Source of the DNA: Microplitis mediator
Lineage: Eukaryota; Arthropoda; Insecta; Hymenoptera; Braconidae
DNA length: 64,000 nt
Assembly (NCBI RefSeq): GCF_029852145.1
Contig: NC_079979.1
Coordinates: 1,458,501 to 1,522,500 of the forward strand
Reading direction: 5' to 3'
Shown: positions 36,193-47,499 of the stretch, one piece after another
Layout of the letters: each line of letters starts with the position of its first letter
Position numbering within the stretch: position 1 is the first letter of the stretch
Notes under the pieces: generated by a model
Told to the model about the DNA's origin: nothing
Database searches by the model: none
What the model saw: the letters and a program-made list of their open reading frames with translations, nothing else
Made by a program: the position numbers and the translations under genes

Positions 36193-36586
36193 GATCAGTC
36201 CAGTTTAGTTCCGGGTCAGTAAAAATAGGAAAACTCAAGTGTTCTCACACTTAATTTCCATACTAGCTCAGCACTAGTTTCCTTTTTATTTCAAGTGTCC
36301 TCACACTGAAAATTAATTCAACTTTTTATTTCGAGTGCCCTTACACTGAAAATTAATTCAACTATTTTACAAGTGTCCGCACACTTAAATCCATTTAATT
36401 ATTATACAAGTGTTTCCACATTTAAATTCATCAACATATTTCACGAGTATATTTTTAGTAATATCTATTCAGTTAATAATTATTCAAGAAAATAAATCCA
36501 ACGACAAAATAAATTTATATATCGCGAATAGCACATTAAATTCAGTGTAACCTACTAATAAACCAATCTAGTTGCTGCGATCTCAG
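36193..36586 (+). promoter_or_regulatory. Second copy of the AAGTGTTCTCACACTT leader block
   Basis: Carries CAAGTGTTCTCACACTT-like units and ends CTCAG|GTACT like the block ending at 16782. The TATA part is absent because a foldback abuts it. A stop codon interrupts the frame that is open in the first copy. Confidence 0.4.
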
Positions 36587-36591
36587 GTACT

Positions 36592-36825
36592 CCCGTATGA
36601 AAATAACATATATGGTCAAAATATATGTAAAAATATATGATAAATATCAGGAAATATATGTGGCGAATTTAACTATATTTTCTGATATATTTGTTTTTAT
36701 ATTAAAAAATATAGTACTCATCATATACGAGTCCGTATATGTTTAGCATGTATAAAATATATATGTCAACATATACGAAAAATATATTCTTATCATTTAT
36801 AAAAACATATATATTTATATTATGT
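36592..36825. mobile_element. CCCGTATG-end foldback, half copy 2
   Basis: Repeats 35907-36190 in the same orientation, so two half elements flank the leader block. Confidence 0.55.
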
Positions 36826-36829
36826 ATGG

Positions 36830-37025
36830 AAAAGAATCTTGGCCCAAGGCTGGCAAACCAAGGCTTGTCAATTGAGTATTGGCTGAATCTTGGCCCAAGA
36901 CTGGCAAACCAAGACTCGTCACTTGAACGTTGGTCGGATCTCGGACCAACCTTGGAAGGACGAGCCTCGGTAGCGCAGTATTGTGCCAAGACTGGCCCCG
37001 TTGTCAATATTTTTTTTTGCCTACA
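36830..37025. repeat. CTTGGCCCAAG dispersed repeat
   Basis: Units of CTTGGCCCAAG and CTGGCAAACCAAG, then CTTGGAAGGACGAGCCTCGG and GCCCCGTTGTCAATATT. The reverse complement is at 62922-63095. Open on both strands but repetitive; not called as protein. Confidence 0.65.
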
Positions 37026-37077
37026 AGGGTGAGTACGTATTATAAAATTTGTTGAACATAATATTTATACTTAAAGA

Positions 37078-38128
37078 ACTTATAAAATTCTTGTAAGAAT
37101 CTTGAAAGATTTCTGTAAGGACCCTGAAAGATTTCATGTAACATCCGTCCCTTTTTTTTTTTGATGTCTTACGCACTCCATGTAGAGAAGTTTCATACAA
37201 GAATCATCGCGAGTGGGATCAATTTATTAATCCCTTGCTTTGTTTACTCAATTCAACAATTCCAATCAATGCGATAGATACTGAACTAAGTCAATGCTAC
37301 TATGGAATCTCAATCTACTCAGACCTATTACTATTATCTTCATTGAGTAATGAGCGCTCTAATTACTTTTTGTCTAACAAATATTAAATATCCAATTTAA
37401 TGTCATCAAAATAGAGGCTAGAACAGGCGATTCGAATTTTTTATCAATCATTCCAAGATTACAATCCTACTGGCCTCATATTCTGATTAATGCTTCTGTT
37501 TGCTACTCCCACTACTTAGTCTAGTTACAAATATATCTCGGGGCGAGTTAGAGCCACTATATAATAGGTGACTGGATAATCATCAGATCATTGTTTGTTT
37601 ACTATAGAGTATCAATGACAACTGGACTGATGTAATTACTTTAAATTTTTTATTCTACTAAAATAAACGTATGTATCTGCATACTTTTTAATAGTTCTCG
37701 CCTACTATATTTGTTTTTATTACATCGTTGATGATTCCGGTTATGTAAAATTTACGTAAATTTTATCATTATGATTTATAACTGTTGCAGAATTTATTGA
37801 ATGCATTGAGATTCAAAGGCAAGATATAAAATCAGTGGATGTACTACTATTGGCTCATCTTATCTCAATAACCAGTGAGTAAATAATTTAGAAATTATCA
37901 TTATAGCTTTAATATTTTTACAAATGGGCTATCACGATCATTAGAGTATTTTATGATTTTATTTTCGTAACAGAAGAAATTATTTAGATCATATAGATCG
38001 ATATCTCCGAAACTATTGATCGTTGATCGAATTGTAGCTAAAAAATCATTCTTTACAATGAAACTTATGCCGTTCCTTAATTGTCATAACTGGGAGTTAT
38101 GATTTTTCTAAGTCCGAAAAATAAATTT
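37078..38128 (+). promoter_or_regulatory. Orphan ankyrin-family promoter and leader exons (copy 1)
   Basis: Closely matches the region upstream of the ankyrin gene at 54746. TATATAATA at 37558-37566, leader exon ending at donor GTATGT (37669), acceptor GTTGCAG and a second leader exon 37791-37874 ending at donor GTGAGT. A foldback follows and no ankyrin frame lies downstream, so the gene seems lost. Confidence 0.6.
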
Positions 38129-38140
38129 TCTCCAAAACTG

Positions 38141-39041
38141 CCCGCATGGAAAAGCTATATATTGTTAAAAGTATATAACAAAATATATGGTGAATATGTG
38201 ATAAATATATAGCGGCAAAAATATCTATATTGAAAAATATATGTTTTTTACATATATTGGATTATATATTTATCATAATATATTTACTTGTATATAATGT
38301 TTTGTATTTTTCTATATATATTATCTCATATAATGCTCAATATATTCTTATCATATATGGATAGTATATATATAATTTATAAGTATAATATAATAAACTT
38401 GATATATATATCCATATATTTTGACTCATATAATTAGTGGCATATGGTCTCTATATAATTGATTATATATGAAAGAATTTATATGATTAAATATATGGTT
38501 CGCGGTATATTGGAATTATATTTTTCCAGTATATCAAAACTTATATTTTTCGCAATATATTGAAAATTTTATTTTTTAATATACTTTTTCAATTTCTACA
38601 CAATCCCACAAAAAAATGTCAAATTTATTATTTTTTCTCCTTCTTTTCATTGACCTTATATTTACTGGCAATAACCTAAAAAAAGTAAAAAAAGTGCCAT
38701 ATATTTTACAATATATTGGAAACCATATATTTTGCAATATATTGGAAAACATATATAAAAAATATAAAAAATACTATATATTAATTAATATACTACTTTC
38801 AATATAATATATCAATATAAAAAAGGTATATTAAAATATATATGTAAAACATACATAAAAAGTCATATATTGATAAATATATTGATAATATATTCTAGCA
38901 ATATATTTTTTTTCAATATATTATCATATATTAATACGGCAAAAATATAAATATTATTTTATATATTGTACAATATATCACATTATAATATTCATATATT
39001 CTATCATATATGTTTTCACATATAAAGTTTTTTCATGCGGG
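38141..39041. mobile_element. Foldback element, CCCGCATG family (copy B4)
   Basis: CCCGCATGGAAAAGC to TTTTTTCATGCGGG. Inserted at TCCAAAACTG, a site that is uninterrupted in the duplicate at 53903. Confidence 0.8.
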
Positions 39042-39477
39042 GGGCTACGTAGTACCAATATATATAATGCCGTAAGATGAACGGTAGAGTCGATTATGAT
39101 ATTTGCTATTTGATATTTCTGCAAAATCATGGAAATGGTTAGAAAAATCCATGATTGTTTTCTCTTCAATAACTTGCAATGATTCCATACTTAAACGGCG
39201 TAAATTTTTCATATTTATTGATTAAAATACTAATTTATTTTTTCTTCGTTAATCAAAAATTATTAATGCAAGAGGAGTAAACTATTGAAGAAATTATTAC
39301 AAGAAAATGAAAGATTCATGAAATGATATTTTTAGAAGACAATTTATCGAATAGCCACAACGAATTAAATATGAGATCAAGAAGGAGGATTCTTTACGAG
39401 AACAACGAAATCTCAGAGTTCTAATTAAAAGAAACGATGTGTGTGTATTAGATTGGGCCAAAAAAATCGACTATTTT
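39042..39477. other. No gene seen
   Basis: AT-rich, no recognisable exon; an ankyrin remnant was looked for and not found. Confidence 0.4.
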
Positions 39478-39655
39478 TAACTTCCCGCTAAGAAAACTGT
39501 AAATTTTCAAAAATTCGGGAAGTCATTGGTTTCGGTCCGATTTACGAAAATCGAATTTTCATTAGATGTTGACGTTTTTAGGTCCTAGGAAGCTATTCTG
39601 ACTAATTTCACGATGATGTCCGAGTGTATATATGTACGTACGTACGATTTTTAGG
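39478..39655. repeat. Truncated CTTCCCGC-end repeat
   Basis: AACTTCCCGCTAAGAAAACT through ATGATGTCCGAGTGTAT, matching the left end of 55718-56525, then lost. Confidence 0.65.
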
Positions 39656-40290
39656 ATATTCTGTCCGTAGATGTTTTATTGCGCATAAAAAAATTCGTGA
39701 AAAAAGAGCGCTATGTTTCACACCTATTTATATATTTATCAATCATATGTACACTAATGGAAAAAATTAAAGGATCAAAAAAAAATTCCAAATTTTTGGG
39801 CAATTTTCAACAGGCCCTAACTCGGAGAAATGATCGTACACGAAATACAAAAAAAGGAAATTGTAGCTCCAAGTGGAGCTAAAACAATCCATATGGGATT
39901 TGAGCCTAGATCCTTATGTGAGTTCCCACATAGCGTTTTTGGATGGATTCTCATATGGTTTCCTATAGGAATCCAGCAGGGATCTCGATATATTCTCACA
40001 TGCGTTCCTATGGGAATCCACACCATGCCAAATCCATACGGGAATCTCAAATGGAGTCTCGGATAGATTTTTACCTCGATTTCCCATGGGAATTTGCGCC
40101 GGATGAGTATAAATAGGGTAATTACAGAGAACGGAATTTTTTATTTGTGTGTGAGTTTTGTTCTCGGAAGACAGAGTAATAAAATAACCAAACTTATTTT
40201 CAGTAATTCATTAATTAATTCATGTTTATTTACTGGCTAAAACGACCACCTGAGACATTGAAAAAAAAATTAAGAATAATAAGAAAATAA
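39656..40290. repeat. Dispersed CATATGGGAATCC-rich repeat, no gene
   Basis: About 39880-40110 contains CATATGGGATTTG, GGGAATCCACACCATGCC and AAATCCATACGGG units, also found at 44795-45225 and 60055-60230. No coding sequence is supported. Confidence 0.45.
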
Positions 40291-40522
40291 ACAACGTAAT
40301 GAATTTCGTGTTGTTAATTAATCATCTGGTTGTTTATAGAGACAGTCTTGATAATTCTCAAGGATTTAGTCGTTTATGTTTTTCTCCGATACAATTTCAG
40401 ATCGACAGAAGGCGCATTATTAGTCCGAGTGATTGGATAAACAGAGGAATATATAAATACGCGGGTACTGCAAAAATTAAATCATATATTTAAACCGCCT
40501 TCAATAGTATCTACATTACTTG
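40291..40522 (+). promoter_or_regulatory. Promoter and 5'UTR exon of the knottin gene at 41815
   Basis: TATATAAATA at 40450-40459, an initiator-like TCATAT about 30 bases on, and a short leader ending in ATTACTTG with donor GTATGT at 40523. The matching acceptor TTTTCTAG is at 41791-41798. The paralogous region at 45640-45862 is nearly the same, supporting both models. Confidence 0.6.
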
Positions 40523-40638
40523 GTATGTACTCAGCATTATTTATGTTTTTTTTTTATAATTTATGGATCGACTAATATTTTGTAAAGAATAACATTAGTA
40601 CTATCTGACAAATCGACTTAACTAGATGGATTTCTATG

Positions 40639-40781
40639 CACGAAAATAAAATTATGGAAACGGTTCCCATAATTCTATAAAAGTTGTTCCTATACCAACA
40701 TAGGAATTATGACCATAAATTATGGGAGCAGTTCCTATAATTAGAGAAATGTTCCCCATAGTAATAGGAACAGTTCATATC
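40639..40781. mobile_element. Truncated CACGGAAA-family foldback (copy A7) in intron 1
   Basis: CACGAAAATAAAATTATGG with the same flank (CGACTTAACTAGATG, TTTCTATG) as copy A6 at 46012, so the insertion predates duplication of the two knottin genes. Only the left end remains. Confidence 0.7.
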
Positions 40782-41814
40782 AACGGCAGAAGTTGAATTT
40801 GATAGAGAAACAGTCAAAAACGTTTTAAGTCGTGTAGGAATGTAGAGACAGATAGAGAGAGAGAAGTTACTTTTCATTACAAGTTCGAAGAAAGTTAACC
40901 AATCTATAGATTGCCAGAAATCGTATAATTTACGCCCTCTGCGTGTTGTTCGAAAATTCAACTTTCGCGGTTCATATTACAAAATAGTATATTACGACAC
41001 TAGGCCAGAAAGTTGAATTTCCTGGTGGATGTAATATGAAAGCCGACTTGAGGCGAAGCCGAAGTTGTTTGGGTTTTTCTGAAGTTCTTTGGGTTCCTCA
41101 AGCCATCGATAATCCCAAGTGACTTTATGGTTGTATTGACTGAAGACATAGATGAAGATATTTCTCTAGGAATCCTTCAAGATTATTTTCATTCTGTGGA
41201 GAATATCTGCATGGATTCCTATGGATTTTTATGTATTTCCATAGTTTTTTTTTATCCGAAGTTTTCATGGAATTCTGTACAGATTTATGCAATAGTGGGT
41301 GTTGTATTAAATCGACTTAGTACTTTTTTGTCGTAGATTGATAGTCGAGTGGAAATAACAATTTTTGTTACCCCGGATTCAAATTCAGTAAAAAATTATC
41401 GGTGCGAAATTTCTGGCTAATGTATCAGAGATACATTAAAAATGACACTAAACAGTTTTGTAAGTTAAATGTCCTAGATAAAATATCTCTTTGAATTTTC
41501 ACTTAAATTAATAAGTTTCATCAGGATAATTAACGATATAGGTTAGAGGTACCATTTTTGGCCACTTAGGGCCAGTTTTGGACACTTGGAAAATTTGAAC
41601 AAATAAATTCGTAGAAGACACAGTAGCATAATTAATTTTTCAAATATGATTAGATTAACTTTTGTCCCACTATTGAAATTGAAATTTCGTCCCACACTTT
41701 TTCATTAATTACAATTAAGTATTAAATTTCCAAAAATAGAGCAGTGGCCACAAATGATACCTTTGCCCTAATAAAATATTTTGAAATCAATTTTCTAGCT
41801 CAGATTCATCTAAA

Positions 41815-41937
41815 ATGTTGAGAGTTCTTTTTATCTTCGCAATCATCGCAATACTTGGCTTTGCTGCAACAGAAGCTTGCGTTACATGGGGACGTGTAAG
41901 TGAAAAACTGTGTAATTCGAGTTTACAATAATCACTG

Positions 41938-41991
<54 letters not shown>

Positions 41992-42075
41992 GATTTTCAG
42001 TGTACTAATCCGCCAGAGCCATGCTGCGAAGGATGGTCGTGTATAGATGATCACTGCGTTAGAGACCCTCGTTAA
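41815..42075 (+). CDS. Secreted knottin-like cysteine-rich peptide, two coding exons
   Basis: Predicted peptide of 51 residues from exons 41815-41895 and 42001-42075, with a phase-0 intron GTAAGT...TTTTCAG that contains an (ATT)n microsatellite. An additional 5'UTR intron (40523-41798) is inferred. Residues 1-21 are a signal peptide ending just before cysteine 1. The six cysteines are spaced C-X5-C-X6-CC-X4-C-X4-C, a compact knottin pattern, with the intron directly before cysteine 2. AATAAA at 42128-42133. The paralogue at 47500 has a near-identical signal exon but a very different mature part. Role not determinable; secretion and a cystine-knot fold are reasonable inferences. Confidence 0.83.
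41937..41993. repeat. (ATT)n microsatellite in the intron
   Basis: Pure TTA repeats just upstream of the acceptor. A shorter tract is in the same intron of the gene at 47500. Confidence 0.85.
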
Positions 42076-42353
42076 AATGATTAAAAATTATAAGCTATCA
42101 AAATTATATAATTTCGATAATTCGATAAATAAAAATATTTTTATCTGAAATAAATTAAAAATTGTATTGTTATTTTCCTTGTCGTTTGATAATCAATAAA
42201 ATTATAAATAAAATATGTTAAAATGTCTCGTGAGCTTGAAAACAGCTCGAAGTTTGTAGCTGATATTTAACAGCGAGTCTTATAAAATCTTTACAGTTAT
42301 TTTATATGATCCTTAAGAGGATTCTTCAATTTACTCCAATATAAATGTTGTAG

Positions 42354-42504
42354 GGTAGAGCGGGAGCTAGTTGATCACTTTTTGGTATGACCTTCCATAA
42401 CTTTAAGGCGATACATCTGATTTAATCAATTCATGTACTGTTAGGATCGTAATTTAGTCTTCATCAATAGGTCTAGCGACACAAAAACGATCCGAGTGTA
42501 AATT
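42354..42504. repeat. Dispersed repeat, inverted copy of 10050-10205
   Basis: GAGCTAGTTGATCACTTTTT through GTCGCTAGAC/GTGTCGC region to GATCCGAGTGTAAAT. A foldback follows directly. Confidence 0.5.
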
Positions 42505-42806
42505 AATCGGTAATCGCTACCGATTTTTTTGGTACCAGTTACGTACACATACACACATGTACTCGCACACACACGCGTTCATAGACGCACACACACGTGC
42601 ACAGGGGAACTTACTTACGCACACATGCACACACACGCACACGCATACTCGTACATCCATCCCGTGTAGCATCCCTCAAAAATAGTTTTTTTATGTCCAC
42701 TAAAATTTGTCAGTGGAACCGAAATAATCGGTAACAGCTACAGATTATTTTGGTATCCGTTACCGATTGAAATCGGTAGCTGCTACCGATTATTTTTTTC
42801 CGTGTA
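42505..42806. mobile_element. Foldback of TACCGATT units with (CA)n
   Basis: Left arm AATCGGTAATCGCTACCGAT and right arm ATCGGTAGCTGCTACCGAT, then TTTTTTCCGTG and TA. The centre is CA-rich (42540-42660). The left CACGGAAA terminus appears lost. Confidence 0.6.
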
Positions 42807-42822
42807 GAAAACTGGGTAGCTG

Positions 42823-44789
42823 CTCTCTTAAAATGAACCAGTGAAATTTCACTGATTCACCAGTGAAATCTACTGATTCACCAGTGAAATCCACTGGTTC
42901 AACCAGTGAATCGAGCGGTCACTGGTTCAACTAATGAAATCCACTGGTTCAACCAGTGAATCGAGCGGTCACTGGTTCAACCAGTGAAATTCACTGATTC
43001 AACCAGTGAATCGAGCGGTCACTGGTTCAACCAGTGAAATTCACTGATCCAACCAGTGAAATCCACTGGTTCAACCAGTGAATCGAGCAGTCACTGGTTC
43101 AACCAGTGAAATCTACTGATTCACCAGTGAAACCCACTGGTTCAACCAGTGAATCGAGTGGTCACTGGTTCAACTAATGAAATCCACTGGTTCAACCAGT
43201 GAATCGAGCGGTCACTGGTTCAACCAGTGAAATTCACTGATTCAACCAGTGAATCGAGCGGTCACTGGTTCAACCAGTGAAATTCACTGATCCAACCAGT
43301 GAAATCCACTGGTTCAACCAGTGAATCGAGCAGTCACTGGTTCAACCAGTGAAATCTACTGATTCACCAGTGAAACCCACTGGTTCAACCAGTGAATCGA
43401 GTGGTCACTGGTTCAACTAATGAAATCCACTGGTTCAACCAGTGAATCGAGCGGTCACTGGTTCAACCAGTGAAATTCACTGATTCAACCAGTGAATCGA
43501 GCGGTCACTGGTTCAACCAGTGAAATTCACTGATCCAACCAGTGAAATCCACTGGTTCAACCAGTGAATCGAGCGGTCACTGGTTCAACCAGTGAAATCT
43601 ACTGATTCACCAGTGAAACCCACTGGTTCAACCAGTGAATCGAGCGGTCACTGGTTCAACTAATGAAATCCACTGGTTCAACCAGTGAATCGAGCGGTCA
43701 CTGGTTCAACCAGTGAAATTCACTGATTCAACCAGTGAATCGAGCGGTCACTGGTTCAACCAGTGAAATTCACTGATCCAACCAGTGAAATCCACTGGTT
43801 CAACCAGTGAATCGAGCGGTCACTGGTTCAACCAGTGAAATCTACTGATTCACCAGTGAAACCCACTGGTTCAACCAGTGAATCGAGCGGTCACTGGTTC
43901 AACTAATGAAATCCACTGGTTCAACCAGTGAATCGAGCGGTCACTGGTTCAACCAGTGAAATTCACTGATTCAACCAGTGAATCGAGCGGTCACTGGTTC
44001 AACCAGTGAAATTCACTGATCCAACCAGTGAAATCCACTGGTTCAACCAGTGAATCGAGCGGTCACTGGTTCAACCAGTGAAATCTACTGATTCACCAGT
44101 GAAACCCACTGGTTCAACCAGTGAATCGAGTGGTCACTGGTCAACCAGTGAAATTCACTGATTCAACCAGTGGACTAAGATGATCGCTTGGCTAACTGGT
44201 TAAACCAGTGATACGCCGGTGGACTACATAAATATAAACACAATAGGTTAGATTAATTTTATTTTATTATAAACGTTTATTTAAAAACAAAGTGAACTAA
44301 AAGAGTCTTAATAACAATTATATTTAATTAAAAATTATTTCGTAATAAAATAAATAATATTTATTAGGATTTATAAAAATTTAATTTGTTTCCATTTTCA
44401 ATGGGCTTTTTATATTGTTTAATTTTAAAATTATGTCATTCATTTTTGAGGTTAGCTCCAAGCTATTGAAATTACTCCAAAGTTATTTATTTTTAAACTC
44501 TGTAAAAATTGTGTCATATAATTATTATTGTTATATAAAAGTTAGTTAAAATATTACATGAAGATAATCAATAAATATTACTTATTTATTAACATAATAA
44601 AACACTTAAATATACTCATGTACAGAATGCTGCTGTACCCGCGCGCTTACATATTTTTAGTTCACTGGTTGAAACCAATGAGCGCGACGTTCACTGATTC
44701 AACCAGTGAACTTTTAGTCACTGGTTAAACCAGTGAACTTCACTGGTTGAATCAGTGGAATTTCACTGGTTCACTTTAAGAGAGTGGGT
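42823..44789. mobile_element. CCAGTGAA inverted-repeat element, expanded copy
   Basis: Same ends as 2967-3741 (CTCTTAAAATGAACCAGTG and its complement) and the same core (44230-44670). The left arm has been amplified by the 243-bp tandem array listed separately. No coding sequence. Confidence 0.8.
42868..44140. repeat. Tandem array, 243-bp period
   Basis: The marker ATCTACTGATTCACCAGTGA starts at 42868, 43111, 43354, 43597, 43840 and 44083, exactly 243 bases apart. Each period is built from about ten ACCAGTGAA/TTCACTGGT palindromes joined by CGAGCGGTC linkers. The units are nearly identical, which suggests recent unequal exchange or an array kept homogeneous by conversion. Confidence 0.9.
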
Positions 44790-44794
44790 TTTCA

Positions 44795-45225
44795 TACAAG
44801 AACTTGATAAGAGAATCCCATATAGATTCTGAAATGGTGCAAATTCCCATGGGAAATCATCGTATAAATCCACATGAGAATTCATATTAGATTCCCGTAT
44901 GGACTTGGCATGCCGTGGATTTCCATGAAAACTCATGTGAGGGTCTCCATCCCCACACGGAAAAAGTATATATCCGTATATATTCAGATTTGCCGGAATA
45001 TATACTTTTTCCGTGTGGGTCGGGATCAATCCTGAATTTCTATAAGAAGCTATTTGAGAATCTATTCAAAAACGCTGCGTTGAAATCTAAATGAAAATCT
45101 AAGCTAGATTCCCACCTGGATGTCTTTGATAGGGATTCTTAAAAATAGTTTTCTGGGTAAATCCACACCATGATAAATCCATATGTTTTCGGATGGATTC
45201 CTGTATGGTTTTTAGTAGGAGTGCT
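44795..45225. repeat. CATATGGGAATCC-type dispersed repeat
   Basis: GGGAATCC-like units related to 39880-40110 and 60055-60230. It contains the micro-foldback at 44952. No protein is supported. Confidence 0.45.
44952..45019. mobile_element. Micro-foldback, 68 bp
   Basis: CCCACACGGAAAAAGTATAT pairs with ATATACTTTTTCCGTGTGGG across a loop of roughly 25 bases. It has the CACGGAAA terminus of the large foldbacks in minimal form. Confidence 0.7.
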
Positions 45226-45639
45226 AAGATGTTGATGCACTTTGACCAATAGTCTTGTCTCCAGAAAGTTTTACTACAGATTTACTTGACGTATTTTTCG
45301 GAAGTATCTTGTCGAAGACTTGTCGAAGACTGATGATGGAGACATGCAGAGGACGGAAGATGCAGACTGACCTAAGACGTCTTTGACGATGCTACTAGGG
45401 TAGTGTGTGCTTCGGAAACGGAAATTCGATGAGTATAACTAGGGTGATTACGGAGAACAGCATTTTTATTGCTGTGTGAAATTTGTTTGCAGAAGACTGT
45501 AGTTAATGAAACAATTGAATTTATTTTTAGTAATTTATTCATTAATTCATGTTTTTTTTTACTGGCTGAAACAACCACCTGAGACATCGAAAAAGAAAAA
45601 ACAAAAAGAATTAAAAATAATAAACAAAAGGACAACGTA

Positions 45640-45862
45640 ATAATTACGTGTTATTAATTGATTGTCTGACTGTTTATAGAGACACTATTAATAATTCTCA
45701 TGGATTTATTTATTTATCTCCCTCTCCGATATAAATTTTAGATCGACAGTTCGTGCGTTATCAGTCCGAAGGATTGGAACAACAGAGGAATATATAAATA
45801 CGTGGGTACCGTAAAAATTAAGCCATATACTTCAACCGCCTTCAATTGTATCTGCATTACTT
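45640..45862 (+). promoter_or_regulatory. Promoter and 5'UTR exon of the knottin gene at 47500
   Basis: TATATAAATA at 45791-45800 and a leader ending ATTACTTG with donor GTATGT at 45863; acceptor TTTTCTAG at 47476-47483. Paralogous to 40291-40522 base for base over long stretches. Confidence 0.6.
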
Positions 45863-46011
45863 GGTATGTACTTAGCATTATTTATGTTTTTTTTTTTTTT
45901 ATAATTTATGAATCGATTGAAAACAGTTCGAAAAAAATTTTGGCGAATAATTTTGTAAAGAATAGAATTATTACTATCTGACAAATCGACTTAACTAGAT
46001 GAATTTCTATG

Positions 46012-46755
46012 CACGAAAAGAAAATTATGGAAACGGTTCCCATAATTCTATAAAATTTTTTCCTGTACCAACATAGGAATTATGACCATAATTTATGGGA
46101 GCAGTTCCTATAATTAGAGGAATGGTTCCCATAATTATAGGAACTGTTCCTATAATTATAAGAATGTTTCTCATAATTATAGGAACAGTTCCCATAATTA
46201 TAAGAATTTTTCCCATAATTATAGGAACAGTTCCTATAATTATAGGAATTTTTCCCATAATTATAGGAACTGTTCCTATAATTATAAGAATATTTCCCAT
46301 AATTATAGGAACAGTTCCTATAATTATAGGAATGGTTCCTATAATTTATAAGAATTGTTCTAAAAATATTATGGGTTAATTTCCATCATATATAGAAATG
46401 AACCATATATTTAAGTGAAATCATTCCCATAAATTATAGGAACCATTCCAATAATATTATAGGAATGGTTCCCATAATGCTATTAGAATAGTTCCTATAC
46501 TGTTATGGGATTCTATACCGTTATGAGATTCCCATAATGATAAGGGAATAGTTCTCATAATATTATGGGAATGGTTCCCATATTAATATAGGATCTATTT
46601 CCATACTGTTATGGGAATGGTTTCCAAAATGGTATGGGAACTATTCCCATATATTATGGGAACCATCCCTATAATAGTATGGGTATAATTGCTATACCAT
46701 TATAGGAACTATTCCCATAATGCATAGCAAAAGTTCCCATAATTTTCTTTCCGTG
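46012..46755. mobile_element. Foldback element, CACGGAAA family (copy A6) in intron 1
   Basis: CACGAAAAGAAAATTATGG to CCATAATTTTCTTTCCGTG, flanked by TG on both sides. The arm at 46090-46370 is a near-perfect array of ATTATAGGAACAGTTCCTAT units, open for more than 90 codons on both strands. Confidence 0.8.
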
Positions 46756-46866
46756 TGGTGTTGTTGGCCAGACCACTACAGACTTATACAATAGTGTATG
46801 CTGTATGAAATTGTTTGGTACTTTCGTGTCGTATTATTGATAGTCAGGCGAAAATAATACTTTTAC

Positions 46867-47253
46867 CCTGGCGGAACCGAATTATGGTAAATTACCGCGA
46901 TTTTCCGTAATTTACGGTATTAGGAAGAATTACGGTATTTTACGGCAAATTACGGGGTTTTATGGTGAAATACGGCATTTCACAGTAAACTTACGATATT
47001 TTTTAATGCAGAAGTGCGGTATTTAATCAGTAAATTTGCAATTAGAGACTGTAATTTACCGTAAAATTTCGGCAAGCTTGCGGCATTTTACTATGAAAGT
47101 TTTGCACTGTCAATACTGTAAAAAGAAACAGCATCCGCTGCTTACAGTAAAAATGCCGCAAATTACGGTAAATTACCGAAATTCGCTGTAAAAACGTAGT
47201 TTACGGTAAATTATGGTAGAATGCGTCAAATTACCGTAATTCGGATCCACCAG
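46867..47253. mobile_element. Foldback of TTTACGGTAAATT units
   Basis: The ends CCTGGCGGAACCGAATTATGG and CCGTAATTCGGATCCACCAG are imperfect inverted repeats. The interior alternates TTTACCGT and ACGGTAAA. It interrupts intron-1 sequence that is continuous in the paralogue (41380). Confidence 0.65.
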
Positions 47254-47499
47254 GGATATCGCCCGAATGCGAATTTAGTAAGAAATTATCAATACCCAAA
47301 TATTTAAATCCATGAACTTAGATATCGGCTTACCTGTCAGTTATACGATAAAAATGACTAAATAATTTTGTGGGCAATTAAATTTCCTAGAAAAAATATC
47401 TCTTTGACTCTACACTAAAATTGGTTAGTTTCGCCAAAATAATTAACTTGACATAATAAAATATTATGAAATAAATTTTCTAGCTCAGATTCATCTAAA

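Noticed and set aside
36702..37032. Frames of about 100 codons on both strands
   Set aside because: They arise from the CTTGGCCCAAG dispersed repeat and foldback sequence; the second copy at 62922 does not keep the frame.
39100..39180. Possible ankyrin remnant after the orphan promoter
   Set aside because: Only a few codons resemble an ankyrin helix and no repeat spacing can be followed.
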